Below, one piece after another: positions 6,557-13,300 of a stretch of DNA of 22,372 nucleotides; the first letter of the stretch is position 1; each line of letters starts with the position of its first letter. Location: positions 1-22,372 of IMG/VR virus record IMGVR_UViG_3300046464_000199; one strand, 5' to 3'. A program made the translations under genes and the position numbers. This stretch comes from a virus. The notes beneath the pieces were generated by a model. That model ran no database searches. It worked only from the letters and a program-made list of their open reading frames with translations, and was not told where the DNA came from.

Positions 6557-6981
6557 TCCTTATCCTTCTCTCTTAAAAACTTTTTTTCTAAACTAAGTTT
6601 ATCTTTTAAACTCATAAGATATGCCGCTCCTGCCAATACTGCAATAGCACCTGCTTCTGCAACAAGCATCCACGGGTCTGCTTCTTTCGAATGAAGTACA
6701 ATTAATCTACAAAGTGCCGTCATGGCAATGATGATAGGTAAAGTAACAGGTATTCTATTACTGATATAGAATGCACCTACCATACCAACAATCTCTGCAT
6801 AAATGAAAAGTAAGAACAAGTCACCTAGTTCTACTTTTAAGTTTTTCACCATATGAAAAATATCCATACCTGCGGCAAGCATTGTTAGTAATCCAATTAC
6901 TGCTAATAATAGTTTTTCACTGTAAAGTGTTGTCCAGTGTAATCTACTATTAATCTTAGTTAAATCTAATTTAATTTTCAT
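6553..6981 (-). CDS. psiE: PsiE family membrane protein (phosphate-starvation-inducible E)
   Basis: About 142 residues from the chosen start; E. coli PsiE is of similar size. The protein has four predicted membrane segments, including LLLAVIGLLTMLAAGMDIF, LGDLFLLFIYAEIVGMVGAF, VTLPIIIAMTALCRLIVL and LVAEAGAIAVLAGAAYLM, with 'FIYAEIVGM' and 'RIPV..P..IA.TA..R' as in PsiE, and a charged cytoplasmic tail (LEKKFLREKDKD). PsiE is induced by phosphate starvation in bacteria; its biochemical role is unclear. The ATG at 6981, rather than upstream in-frame codons, starts just after the prs stop. Being co-transcribed with PRPP synthetase, it suggests adaptation to phosphate limitation. Its stop overlaps the -35 of the gp41 promoter. 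Confidence 0.85.
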   Translation of the reverse strand: MKIKLDLTKINSRLHWTTLYSEKLLLAVIGLLTMLAAGMDIFHMVKNLKVELGDLFLLFIYAEIVGMVGAFYISNRIPVTLPIIIAMTALCRLIVLHSKEADPWMLVAEAGAIAVLAGAAYLMSLKDKLSLEKKFLREKDKD

Positions 6982-6985
6982 AATA

Positions 6986-7933
6986 CTAATGTACTTTCGC
7001 TTTAAACAGACTACTAACACTTTCTTCATTATTAACTCGTCTGATTGCTTCACCTAACAACCCACAAATTGAAACTGTTCTTGTCTTTTTACAATCACTA
7101 GGACATCTAAATTCAATACTGTCTGTGATAACTAATTCTTCTAGTACACTCTTTTCAACTTTCTTACATGCTTCACCACTTAGAACACCATGTGTAATAT
7201 ATGCTCGTACACTCAGAGCGCCAGCATCTAAAATTGCCTGAGCCGCATTGCAAAGGGTTCCACCACTATCAACAATATCATCTACAAGAATTGCATGTTG
7301 TCCTTTTACTTCACCAATTAAATTCATTACTTCTGCTTTACCGGCTTCTGGTCTACGTTTATCAACGATAGCATAATTGGCATGATACATATCAGCAAAC
7401 TTTCTTGCTCTTACTGTACCACCAGCATCTGGAGAAACAAATACAATTGGTTCTTCATCTACATTAAGTTGTTTTTTGATATCTCTTGCAAAAACTAATC
7501 TACTTGTTAAATCATCAACGGGTATATCAAAGAAGCCTTGAATTTGTCCAGCATGTAAATCCATTGTTAAGATTCTATCTGCACCTGATTTAGTAATAAG
7601 ATTAGCAACAAGTTTTGCAGTAATAGGAGTACGTGATGCACTCTTACGATCCTGTCTTGCATAACCAAAATAAGGAATAACGGCAGTGATACGTTTGGCT
7701 GAACTACGTTTAGCCGCATCAATCATGACCATCATTTCCATTAAATTATCATTTACTGGTGAACTTGTACTTTGTATGATGAAAACATCTTCACCTCTGA
7801 TGTTATCAAAAAATTCTACACTACATTCTCCATCTGCAAAAGTTTTAATATCAGACGGGACAATATCAGTAAAACAATGTTCAGCAATCTTTTCCGCTAA
7901 ATCTCTGTTACTGTTACCAGCTATAATCTTCAT
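6986..7933 (-). CDS. prs: Ribose-phosphate pyrophosphokinase (PRPP synthetase)
   Basis: The 315-residue enzyme has the normal bacterial length and all expected motifs: DGE in the substrate loop near residue 37, [12 protein letters not shown] (ATP-binding flexible region), [21 protein letters not shown] and the PRPP loop [12 protein letters not shown]. It makes PRPP from ribose-5-phosphate and ATP for nucleotide synthesis. I start at the ATG at 7933, with an AAGGTGAG site 5-6 bases upstream, rather than the GTG three codons earlier. A strong sigma70-type promoter precedes it (-35 TTGACT, N17, -10 TATTAT), so it is probably early. It heads a unit with psiE. PRPP synthetase genes are known in other marine phages as auxiliary metabolic genes; a phosphoribosyltransferase that would use PRPP lies at 16039. 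Confidence 0.95.
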   Translation of the reverse strand: MKIIAGNSNRDLAEKIAEHCFTDIVPSDIKTFADGECSVEFFDNIRGEDVFIIQSTSSPVNDNLMEMMVMIDAAKRSSAKRITAVIPYFGYARQDRKSASRTPITAKLVANLITKSGADRILTMDLHAGQIQGFFDIPVDDLTSRLVFARDIKKQLNVDEEPIVFVSPDAGGTVRARKFADMYHANYAIVDKRRPEAGKAEVMNLIGEVKGQHAILVDDIVDSGGTLCNAAQAILDAGALSVRAYITHGVLSGEACKKVEKSVLEELVITDSIEFRCPSDCKKTRTVSICGLLGEAIRRVNNEESVSSLFKAKVH

Positions 7934-7966
7934 AGACCTCACCTTTATGTTACAGTTAATACTGTT

Positions 7967-7995
7967 ATAATAGCAAATTTATTTGCAATAGTCAA
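7967..7995 (-). promoter_or_regulatory. Sigma70-type promoter of prs with a palindrome in the spacer
   Basis: -35 TTGACT (7990-7995), 17-base spacer, -10 TATTAT (7967-7972) preceded by TGC (extended -10). The spacer contains a 14-base near-perfect inverted repeat, GCAAAT-AA-ATTTGC (7973-7986), a possible operator. The leader is about 27 bases and holds the AAGGTGAG site. Confidence 0.8.
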
Positions 7996-8005
7996 TAGAA
8001 AACTG

Positions 8006-8644
8006 TTAGTAAGTAGTAATTAATTTGTCAGCGATACCGTGCTTGATTGCTTCTTCTGGAGTTAACCAATGGTCTGTTTTAGGTGCTAACAAGTTCTTAC
8101 GAATATATGCTTTCGTTTTGCCTGTACATTTAATGTAATGTTCCATTAATTTTTCATTGGTCCAGTCCATATGCTTACGGCTTTCTACCATATCATGGTA
8201 TTGTCCTTTTGTTCCACCTGAGAACTCATGTGACATGACCGCAGTGTTTTGTGTAAGATAACGATGACCTTTTACACCAGACATCATCAACATAACTCCA
8301 CAACTTGCAATAGAACCCATACCGTATGTATAAACTGGAATACGTGACTGTTTGATTGTATCAATTAGATGCATACAACTGTCTACAAACCCACCAGGTG
8401 AATTGATATACAAGTGAATAGTTTCTGGTGCTTTGTCTTTTGGCATAAGATTGTATTCAATAATCATTTTTACCAAAGGCATACAGTTGTCTTGATTAAA
8501 TTCCTTGTCCATGAAAAGAATACCATTATCTTTGCTATACTCGCCTGGTTGCTTGGGTGGTGCCGGCGGCATCGGAGGGGGTGGGGGAGCAGGCATTTTG
8601 GGTTGTTCTTTTGGTAGTGGAATAATTGGTTTATCATTTTTCAT
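8006..8644 (-). CDS. clpP: ClpP-like serine protease with a polyproline N-terminus
   Basis: A 212-residue member of the Clp protease proteolytic subunit family. The triad can be placed as Ser114 (GSIASCG), His139 (AVMSHEFSGG) and Asp191 (KTDHWLTPEEAIKHGIAD); INSPGG at 80-85 forms the substrate-binding strand. The first 34 residues are an unusual addition: a proline-rich tract (PAPPPPPMPPAPP at 18-30) rather than the short ClpP N-terminal loop. ClpP normally forms a 14-mer that needs a Clp ATPase; none is seen, so it may use the host one, or act alone in prohead processing or as a phage maturation protease. It follows gp61 with 9 bases between. The tract makes a local GC-rich patch in an AT-rich genome. 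Confidence 0.9.
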   Translation of the reverse strand: MKNDKPIIPLPKEQPKMPAPPPPPMPPAPPKQPGEYSKDNGILFMDKEFNQDNCMPLVKMIIEYNLMPKDKAPETIHLYINSPGGFVDSCMHLIDTIKQSRIPVYTYGMGSIASCGVMLMMSGVKGHRYLTQNTAVMSHEFSGGTKGQYHDMVESRKHMDWTNEKLMEHYIKCTGKTKAYIRKNLLAPKTDHWLTPEEAIKHGIADKLITTY

Positions 8645-8653
8645 GTTTTTATT

Positions 8654-9655
8654 TTATCCTATTCTCATTTTTACACTAATCTTAGTGTTGTTACTTATAC
8701 GTGCATCTATAATACTTTTGAGAGTATATAGTTTACCATAACGTTGAATTGCATCTGCGGCATCTTTTATATCATCTTCCCACATAGGGAAAGATACACT
8801 CCAACCATTTTCTTGTGCTTGTTTAATTAATTTCTCTCCAGCTTTATCTCTGTCCGGACAAACAATCACTTCTCCTTTAAACTGATTAATATAATCAATT
8901 TGATCCTGTGAAGCCTCGTTACTTGTAATCGCAATACAATCTAATGCAATAGCATCTATTATACCTTCGCATACGATTAAGTATTTATGACTTGTTTTAA
9001 TTCTATCTGCATTATGTAGAAACTTTTTTGGTGACTTTGTAATATACTTTGATGCAGATTTACCTGTAATATCACGTGCAGTATAACCAACTATCCTATC
9101 ACCTTGATAGAAAGGAAATATAACTCTGTTTTTAAAATTCATATGAGGGGACCAGTATGCATTATCTATATGGTCAAACACACCTCTATCTATCAAATAC
9201 TTTGTTGCAAAGATGGCACCTTCTGGTGGATTATCTTTTGCTAAGATAACTTCTAAATCTTCTGAACCTTCTGGCAACTCACATTCAGGATAACTAGGTA
9301 TCCTAGTAACTTGTGTTTTTGAAATGAATAGGGATGGACCTTCAGACAATTCTTTCTGACGGATAGCTTCTAACTGTAAACGCTTTATATCACTCTCAGA
9401 AATATTAAGATTACGCATGAGTTTCAAAAATTTCTTGTTAAGTATTCTTCCGTGACGATGACTTGCAGTGAATCCACAGTTGAAACAGTGGTATGATATG
9501 GAATCGCCGTCGCTACGAACACCCCCACGCATTCTAGTATCTAAACGAGGTTCACCCTCGTCAACACAACAAGGACAGTTGAAGCTAGTCCAACCACCAC
9601 TAGATTGTTTATTCTTACCAGGTATATGTGTATATATTACTTGTTGAAGGTCCAT
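8654..9655 (-). CDS. gp61: DNA primase (T4 gp61-like)
   Basis: At 333 residues it is close to T4 gp61 (342). The N-terminal zinc ribbon is visible as CPCC at 27-30 with CFNC at 57-60 (C-x2-C...C-x2-C). The Toprim catalytic domain has its glutamate in VCEGIIDAIA (Glu230) and the DxD in CPDRDKAG (residues 266-273). It makes RNA primers on the lagging strand with the gp41 helicase. The start codon lies only 6 bases downstream of a -10 (TATTAT) whose -35 is TTGACT, and there is no Shine-Dalgarno, so the message may be leaderless. In the minus-strand order clpP, prs, psiE and gp41 follow. Confidence 0.93.
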   Translation of the reverse strand: MDLQQVIYTHIPGKNKQSSGGWTSFNCPCCVDEGEPRLDTRMRGGVRSDGDSISYHCFNCGFTASHRHGRILNKKFLKLMRNLNISESDIKRLQLEAIRQKELSEGPSLFISKTQVTRIPSYPECELPEGSEDLEVILAKDNPPEGAIFATKYLIDRGVFDHIDNAYWSPHMNFKNRVIFPFYQGDRIVGYTARDITGKSASKYITKSPKKFLHNADRIKTSHKYLIVCEGIIDAIALDCIAITSNEASQDQIDYINQFKGEVIVCPDRDKAGEKLIKQAQENGWSVSFPMWEDDIKDAADAIQRYGKLYTLKSIIDARISNNTKISVKMRIG

Positions 9656-9661
9656 AGTAGT

Positions 9662-9690
9662 ATAATAGCAAACTACAGCCCGAAAGTCAA
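9662..9690 (-). promoter_or_regulatory. Sigma70-type promoter directly in front of gp61
   Basis: -35 TTGACT (9685-9690), 17-base spacer, -10 TATTAT (9662-9667) with a TGC extension. The -10 is 6 bases from the ATG of gp61. It shares the string TTTGCTATTATA with the prs promoter, suggesting a common class of early promoter. Confidence 0.75.
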
Positions 9691-9698
9691 GTGTAATA

Positions 9699-10499
9699 TT
9701 AGTTTCTTAGTAGAACTTTTTTGATAGATCCACTTGTCGCAGTGTATCTTACTCTAATCCAGTTTACATTTGATTTAAGTACAAATGCTTGTACGCCTGT
9801 CTCATTGTTGACAGTGATTGTTGGATTAGAAAATAGTTCAGGAGAAATTAAGAACCAGTCACTTTGAGAACTACTTGGTTGTTCACTTAAATCGCCCTGT
9901 ATCTCAACTGTACCTGAAAAATTATCAAAGTACATAGCAATAGTATGTACTGATTTAGATTTCGATGTTTCGCCTGATCCGTTAAATGCAGTAGAAATAA
10001 AGTAAGTACCATCGTTAAAGAAGTTTTCACATACTTGTGACGGTTCGAACTCTGGATAAACATCGTCAATTACTTCGATTGTGCCTTTGGCATTATCATA
10101 CGTATCGGTGTATATAATTTGCTCTACTCCATTTTCTACAGTGTACATCGCAAACTGATAAAATCCCTGAGGAAGCATGATTGTATCAGACGTTTGAATT
10201 GTAAGTGATGCCATACCTTTAGATGCGTTGGTGACAGTAAGGTATTTGAATAGTACGTTTTCTCTTGACTCTCTATCATACATTTTCCATATAATAGTTT
10301 TATTTGTTAAATCGATAGGCTTTCTATCAGTGTCTTTTATTTTAAATCTAAGAGTATTATCTATACCCTTATGCAATTTGTGTGTTCCATCATACATTGG
10401 CATATTCCCCAGGTAACTTGTCATAGTGCTTGTGTTGTCACCATCGACACAAGCAATTTCAATATCTCTTTCATACTGATACATATTGAAGTTTATCAT
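9699..10499 (-). CDS. Beta-rich structural-type protein with BppU-like N-terminal domain
   Basis: A 266-residue, mainly beta protein. Residues about 46-72 (DNTLRFKIKDTDRKPIDLTNKTIIWKMYD, split here by eye) match the pattern of phage baseplate/fibre-type Ig-like domains in which a strand is followed by 'D..G.PIDLTG.TI.W'. The C-terminal half contains many Ser/Thr/Asn strands (TVEIQGDLSEQPSS, ITVNNETGVQAFV, VRYTATSGSIKKVLL), as in a second beta sandwich. No enzyme motif is seen. I infer a tail, baseplate, neck or fibre-associated virion protein. A late octamer GATAAATA lies 5 bases before its ATG, with no Shine-Dalgarno, so its message looks leaderless. It is divergent from the plus-strand gene at 10524. 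Confidence 0.7.
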   Translation of the reverse strand: MINFNMYQYERDIEIACVDGDNTSTMTSYLGNMPMYDGTHKLHKGIDNTLRFKIKDTDRKPIDLTNKTIIWKMYDRESRENVLFKYLTVTNASKGMASLTIQTSDTIMLPQGFYQFAMYTVENGVEQIIYTDTYDNAKGTIEVIDDVYPEFEPSQVCENFFNDGTYFISTAFNGSGETSKSKSVHTIAMYFDNFSGTVEIQGDLSEQPSSSQSDWFLISPELFSNPTITVNNETGVQAFVLKSNVNWIRVRYTATSGSIKKVLLRN

Positions 10500-10504
10500 A
10501 TATG

Positions 10505-10512
10505 TATTTATC
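10505..10512 (-). promoter_or_regulatory. Late promoter placing transcription start at the ATG of 9699-10499
   Basis: The minus strand reads GATAAATA-CATAT-ATG. The T4 late octamer spans about -13 to -6, so with 5 bases between it and the ATG the predicted start of transcription is the A of the start codon. It overlaps by two bases the oppositely oriented octamer of the plus-strand gene. Confidence 0.65.
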
Positions 10513-10518
10513 TAAATA
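10511..10518 (+). promoter_or_regulatory. Late promoter placing transcription start at the ATG of 10524-11333
   Basis: The plus strand reads TCTAAATA-GTATT-ATG: a late-type octamer (6 of 8 against TATAAATA; a CTAAATA form), then exactly 5 bases and the start codon. It overlaps the minus-strand octamer, so this 24-base gap is a back-to-back late promoter pair. Confidence 0.55.
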
Positions 10519-10523
10519 GTATT

Positions 10524-11333
10524 ATGGAAAAGGTTCTAATAAACTATAATGGTGCCACAGGTGGAGACTTTCTAAGAAGCTGTTTATGGATACTGAAAAA
10601 TCCAAATCATGAATTGCGTATAGAAGAAAATAAACTAATACTAAATGATATATGGTTATTTTGGATTAAACCAAACGGCCAAGTTTTTCCTAATCCTGAT
10701 ATATCAATTTTAATGGACCTCATGAGGTGGAAAAATTTACATCATAACAGAAGAAATGGACTTCTAATGTACAGTCAATGGCAGTATAATATAGAGTATG
10801 AGTATAAGTTACAAAAGAAAATGAAAATATTTGATAGTACTATATTAAATTCAAACGTAGATATACAAATAACTCATGACCCTTTTGAAGTAAAATATAA
10901 CGATATGCACCGAGTAAAAGAAATTATTCAAGAACGAGATAATATATTAAAAAATCTATATGACCATACGTGGGATAAAATTTACTGGATATTTAATACC
11001 ACTAATGAAGATATGGCATGGAGTATGTATTTTAATAGTACGAAAAATCCAAAATACAGAGAAAGCAAGATAAAACAAGAACTAATTTTTAGAAAAAAGA
11101 GTTATGAAGAATTAGTAAAATTCCTAAAGATAAGTAATAGTAGTATCATATCACATAATGATATAATTAATAACAAAGTACATGATTTTTTTAACTTAGA
11201 ACCAACTCCAATATACATAGAATGGTGCAAGATATATAGAAAATTAAATAAATTAGATAAACCACCAGAGAGATATTTTGAACTCCTGGGAATGACAGAA
11301 AAGATATTGACTAAATACAACGATGGACACTGA
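10524..11333 (+). CDS. Unknown protein with a GATGGDF N-terminal motif
   Basis: 269 residues from the chosen start. It begins MEKVLINYNGATGGDFLRSC, a hydrophobic strand followed by a Gly-rich turn and a helix, which resembles the nucleotide-binding start of P-loop or sulfotransferase-like folds but lacks a standard Walker A lysine. The rest is Lys/Asn-rich and helical, with 'DIQITHDPFE', 'WDKIYWIFNTTNEDMAWSM' and a C-terminal WCKIYRKLNKLDKPPERY. The minus-strand gene at 15260 has a similar layout (YYAGTYGDYVSG, then NTHPTFG) and size. I do not assign a function; a sulfotransferase- or glycan-modifying-like enzyme is one guess. I place the start at 10524, not at upstream in-frame codons, because it follows a late octamer and lets the divergent gene be intact. 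Confidence 0.65.
   Translation: MEKVLINYNGATGGDFLRSCLWILKNPNHELRIEENKLILNDIWLFWIKPNGQVFPNPDISILMDLMRWKNLHHNRRNGLLMYSQWQYNIEYEYKLQKKMKIFDSTILNSNVDIQITHDPFEVKYNDMHRVKEIIQERDNILKNLYDHTWDKIYWIFNTTNEDMAWSMYFNSTKNPKYRESKIKQELIFRKKSYEELVKFLKISNSSIISHNDIINNKVHDFFNLEPTPIYIEWCKIYRKLNKLDKPPERYFELLGMTEKILTKYNDGH
11310..11317 (+). promoter_or_regulatory. Internal late promoter in front of 11323-11712
   Basis: The plus strand reads ACTAAATA-CAACG-ATG within the last codons of the upstream gene. As at 10499 and 10524, exactly 5 bases separate the octamer from the start codon, and no Shine-Dalgarno is present. The coding overlap makes chance occurrence of the motif possible. Confidence 0.45.
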
Positions 11334-11712
11334 AAAGCAACAATGGATGCAAGAGAATTATCCGTTCTTCTCATACGTGAGATACGGAAATAAAAAAGAA
11401 TTTACAGAGCATCTAGGCATTATAATAAACTCTGACCAAGTAATAACTTCAATGTATAATTTTGAAGCAATACCAACTCCAGAACTAAGAAAGAAATTTA
11501 TCGAACTTGGTGAACAATGGTGGTGGGAATCAAATAGACTCATGCCTATAAATTTATTTCTTGGAAATCAAATAAGCCAGTATAAAAATTGGATTTTAAA
11601 TATGAATTCTAAGGACACTGAGGTTCTTTGGGGTCCTGCGACTAGTCTATCAAATATTATTCAAAAACGTATCAAGAGGCGTTCTGTTCAACTTGTTCGC
11701 AAAATAGATTAA
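11323..11712 (+). CDS. Small unknown protein of the plus-strand late pair
   Basis: A 129-residue protein starting MDTEKQQWMQENYPFFSYVRY, with an aromatic/Trp-rich middle (ELGEQWWWESNRLMPINLF) and a basic C-terminus (IIQKRIKRRSVQLVRKID). It is not recognised; 'LWGPATSLSNII' before the basic tail could be a conserved core. The ATG overlaps the end of the preceding gene (11 bases), and a late-type octamer lies 5 bases before it. Its 3' end overlaps the end of the convergent DnaE-like gene by 41 bases. Co-expression with the 10524 gene is likely. The basic tail suggests nucleic acid or membrane-surface binding. Confidence 0.6.
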   Translation: MDTEKQQWMQENYPFFSYVRYGNKKEFTEHLGIIINSDQVITSMYNFEAIPTPELRKKFIELGEQWWWESNRLMPINLFLGNQISQYKNWILNMNSKDTEVLWGPATSLSNIIQKRIKRRSVQLVRKID

Positions 11713-12277
11713 GCTGAACTACGATACTGACTGAATATGCAAACGCATGTGCTTTCTTAAAAAAATAACTATCATCTTCTGGTTTCTTCCATACTTCATT
11801 ACTGATAGTTTCTTTACTTTCATTAAGTAAATGCCTTTTAGCAGGACGAATGACTGCTAGTACTTCTGCTAATTCTTCAATACTTTGAGGCTTCATTACT
11901 TTTAAAACATCTAAATGATTATGAACATGTGCAAGATTTTTAACTACATCCGCATGTTGTAATAAATCCCAAATAGGTTCTTTTGCAATAAGTTTATCTA
12001 AATGTGCTTCATCTTGTATGCCTTCATACAAACTGTTGTTAAGAAAATCTAACTTGAAGTATCCACGTTCCTCTGCTTCTTTATATTCTATACTTGAAAG
12101 TCCACTAACTGGATCAAAGGGTATAGGTTGAAGATACACGCCACTATTATGTTTTGTATATTCATTCTTCTTTTTTATACTTGCTGTTATGTGTCGAAAA
12201 TGTGTTAGCACACTATCTCTATCGATAACATCAATATCTATATCAGTTTGTACTTTCATTTTTTTATTATACATCAT
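11672..12277 (-). CDS. Miniature C-family DNA polymerase (DnaE/PolIII alpha)-like protein
   Basis: 201 residues. Four segments match the bacterial PolIII alpha palm/fingers in the right order: TDIDIDVIDRDSVL (11-24), like PDIDxDF...RxxVI with the two catalytic Asp; KHNSGVYLQPI (42-52), like KHAGGVVIAP; GYFKLDFLNNSLYEGI (72-87), like GLVKFDFLGLRTL with the third catalytic Asp (Asp77); MKPQSIEELAEVLAVIRPA (129-147), like the 'PxxFEDLxALxALxRPG' finger segment; and FFKKAHAFAYSVSIVVQ (172-188), like FNKSHSAAYALVSYQT. The PHP, beta-binding, OB and most palm sequence are missing (the family is about 1,100 residues). It may be an accessory or inactive remnant, an antagonist of host PolIII, or a minimal nucleotidyltransferase. 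The ATG at 12277 overlaps the upstream stop (ATGA); starts at 12274 and 12259 are possible. Confidence 0.7.
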   Translation of the reverse strand: MMYNKKMKVQTDIDIDVIDRDSVLTHFRHITASIKKKNEYTKHNSGVYLQPIPFDPVSGLSSIEYKEAEERGYFKLDFLNNSLYEGIQDEAHLDKLIAKEPIWDLLQHADVVKNLAHVHNHLDVLKVMKPQSIEELAEVLAVIRPAKRHLLNESKETISNEVWKKPEDDSYFFKKAHAFAYSVSIVVQLNLFCEQVEQNAS

Positions 12278-12579
12278 TTCCAATACATTGTAAAGTATGC
12301 GGCATCATTATCATTCTTAAAATAAAACTTACCTTGATATGCAACATAATGGTCTTGTAAATGACTATTACACCAATCTACCAACTGTGTTATATGTCCA
12401 GCACCCTCTATCATAACTTTTTCGTAGTTGATATTTTCATGAGAAACACATGTCCAGTCTAAGAATTCTTTGTTTTCAAAGTCACTATGAAATCGCCTAA
12501 GATGTTCAATCTTACCACTTAACTTTCTAAGTCTTTCTAATCTTTCTTTGACATTTGAATGCCTTAACATGTCAGCCAT
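12274..12579 (-). CDS. Small conserved-type phage protein upstream of the DnaE-like gene
   Basis: A 101-residue protein: a charged N-terminal helix (VKERLERLRKLSGKIEHLRR) and a C-terminal segment HYVAYQGKFYFKNDNDAAYFTMYWK, which looks like a small alpha/beta fold. It contains Cys44 and Cys70 with a few His, but no clear metal site. I know no function. It is the first gene of a unit driven by a full-consensus sigma70-type promoter (TTGACA-N18-TATAAT) with an AGGTG site, and it overlaps the DnaE-like gene by ATGA, so the two are probably made together early. That supports a shared role in replication or host take-over. Confidence 0.6.
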   Translation of the reverse strand: MADMLRHSNVKERLERLRKLSGKIEHLRRFHSDFENKEFLDWTCVSHENINYEKVMIEGAGHITQLVDWCNSHLQDHYVAYQGKFYFKNDNDAAYFTMYWK

Positions 12580-12599
12580 ATCTACACCTATTTCTTTAT

Positions 12600-12629
12600 A
12601 TTATATACTAAAAAGTGTATGAATGTCAA
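12600..12629 (-). promoter_or_regulatory. Consensus sigma70-type promoter for the 12579/12277 unit
   Basis: -35 TTGACA (12624-12629), 18-base spacer, -10 TATAAT (12600-12605); both hexamers match the E. coli consensus exactly. The leader of about 14-15 bases holds an AGGTG site before the ATG at 12579. Confidence 0.85.
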
Positions 12630-12632
12630 TAG

Positions 12633-13274
12633 TTAATTTTTGTGTTTATAACTATGATGGTCGCCATGATCCCACGCCCATGGCATAAAAGGTAATAAAA
12701 ACCAAGCATTATATGGTTTACCTTCAAGATGTCCTAATGTATTTTGCATAGACCCTGAGTGAAATGTATAGATTACGAAAGGAGAAAGCACAAAACATAA
12801 TGCTTTAAATTCTATTAACGCCACAATTAATATCAATAATATTTGCAGATAAAACCAATTTTTATGCATCCGCTTTTGAAATTTGCTACGCACATAGTCT
12901 GCAATTAATCTAGGGTGTATACTCTGAGATTTCCAATCTAAAAAGTACACTCTTAGCCAGCCTATGTGTTTAGGTGAATGTGGGTCTCTTTCTGTGTCTG
13001 TGTGTCTGTGATGTTGTCTATGAGAAGCCGCAAAACTAATTGGAGAACCAAGACCTGTTGCCAAAGTCAGAAATGTATATAAGTATCCTTTTACTGAGTC
13101 CTCATATTTGCCATGTCCAAAGTAATAGTGCATAATATCGCTACCTACAAATTTAGTCCATGCCATACTCGCAAAGAAAATAGCGATAGCCCAACCAATA
13201 TTAAAACCATATAAGTAAATACCAATCGCTAAAACTACATGATGAAACAGTACTATTGCTTGTCCTTTATTCAT
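12633..13274 (-). CDS. Membrane fatty acid desaturase
   Basis: 213 residues with several hydrophobic membrane segments and the three histidine boxes of acyl-lipid/acyl-CoA desaturases: HYYFGH (H49, H54), HRQHH (H85, H88, H89) and HGDHH (H203, H206, H207), the ligands of the di-iron site. The protein introduces a double bond into a fatty acyl chain using O2 and an electron donor. It is short compared with typical 280-330-residue bacterial delta-9 enzymes, and the third box lies at the very C-terminus. Phage desaturases are known in marine cyanophages. Its late promoter is shared back-to-back with the radical SAM gene. It is likely to change host membrane fluidity or lipid composition during infection. 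Confidence 0.88.
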   Translation of the reverse strand: MNKGQAIVLFHHVVLAIGIYLYGFNIGWAIAIFFASMAWTKFVGSDIMHYYFGHGKYEDSVKGYLYTFLTLATGLGSPISFAASHRQHHRHTDTERDPHSPKHIGWLRVYFLDWKSQSIHPRLIADYVRSKFQKRMHKNWFYLQILLILIVALIEFKALCFVLSPFVIYTFHSGSMQNTLGHLEGKPYNAWFLLPFMPWAWDHGDHHSYKHKN

Positions 13275-13284
13275 TTTTTCTCCA

Positions 13285-13292
13285 GATAAATA
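13285..13292 (+). promoter_or_regulatory. Late promoter of the radical SAM/hydrolase unit
   Basis: Plus-strand octamer GATAAATA, 34 bases before the ATG at 13327, with an AAGGAAA ribosome site between. It forms one arm of the palindrome TAAATATAT-AC-ATATATTTA (13287-13306). Confidence 0.6.
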
Positions 13293-13300
13293 TATACATA

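Noticed and set aside
8645-8656. TAAAAT 6 bases before the clpP ATG
   Set aside because: No good -35 (only TTAGTG at 17 bases), so it does not meet the standard used for gp41, gp61 and the MIP18 gene.
10371-10523. N-terminal extension of the plus-strand gene to 10371
   Set aside because: It would run antisense through the start of the beta-rich gene, and the extension is Cys/His/Ile-rich without a ribosome site; the ATG at 10524 has a late octamer in front.
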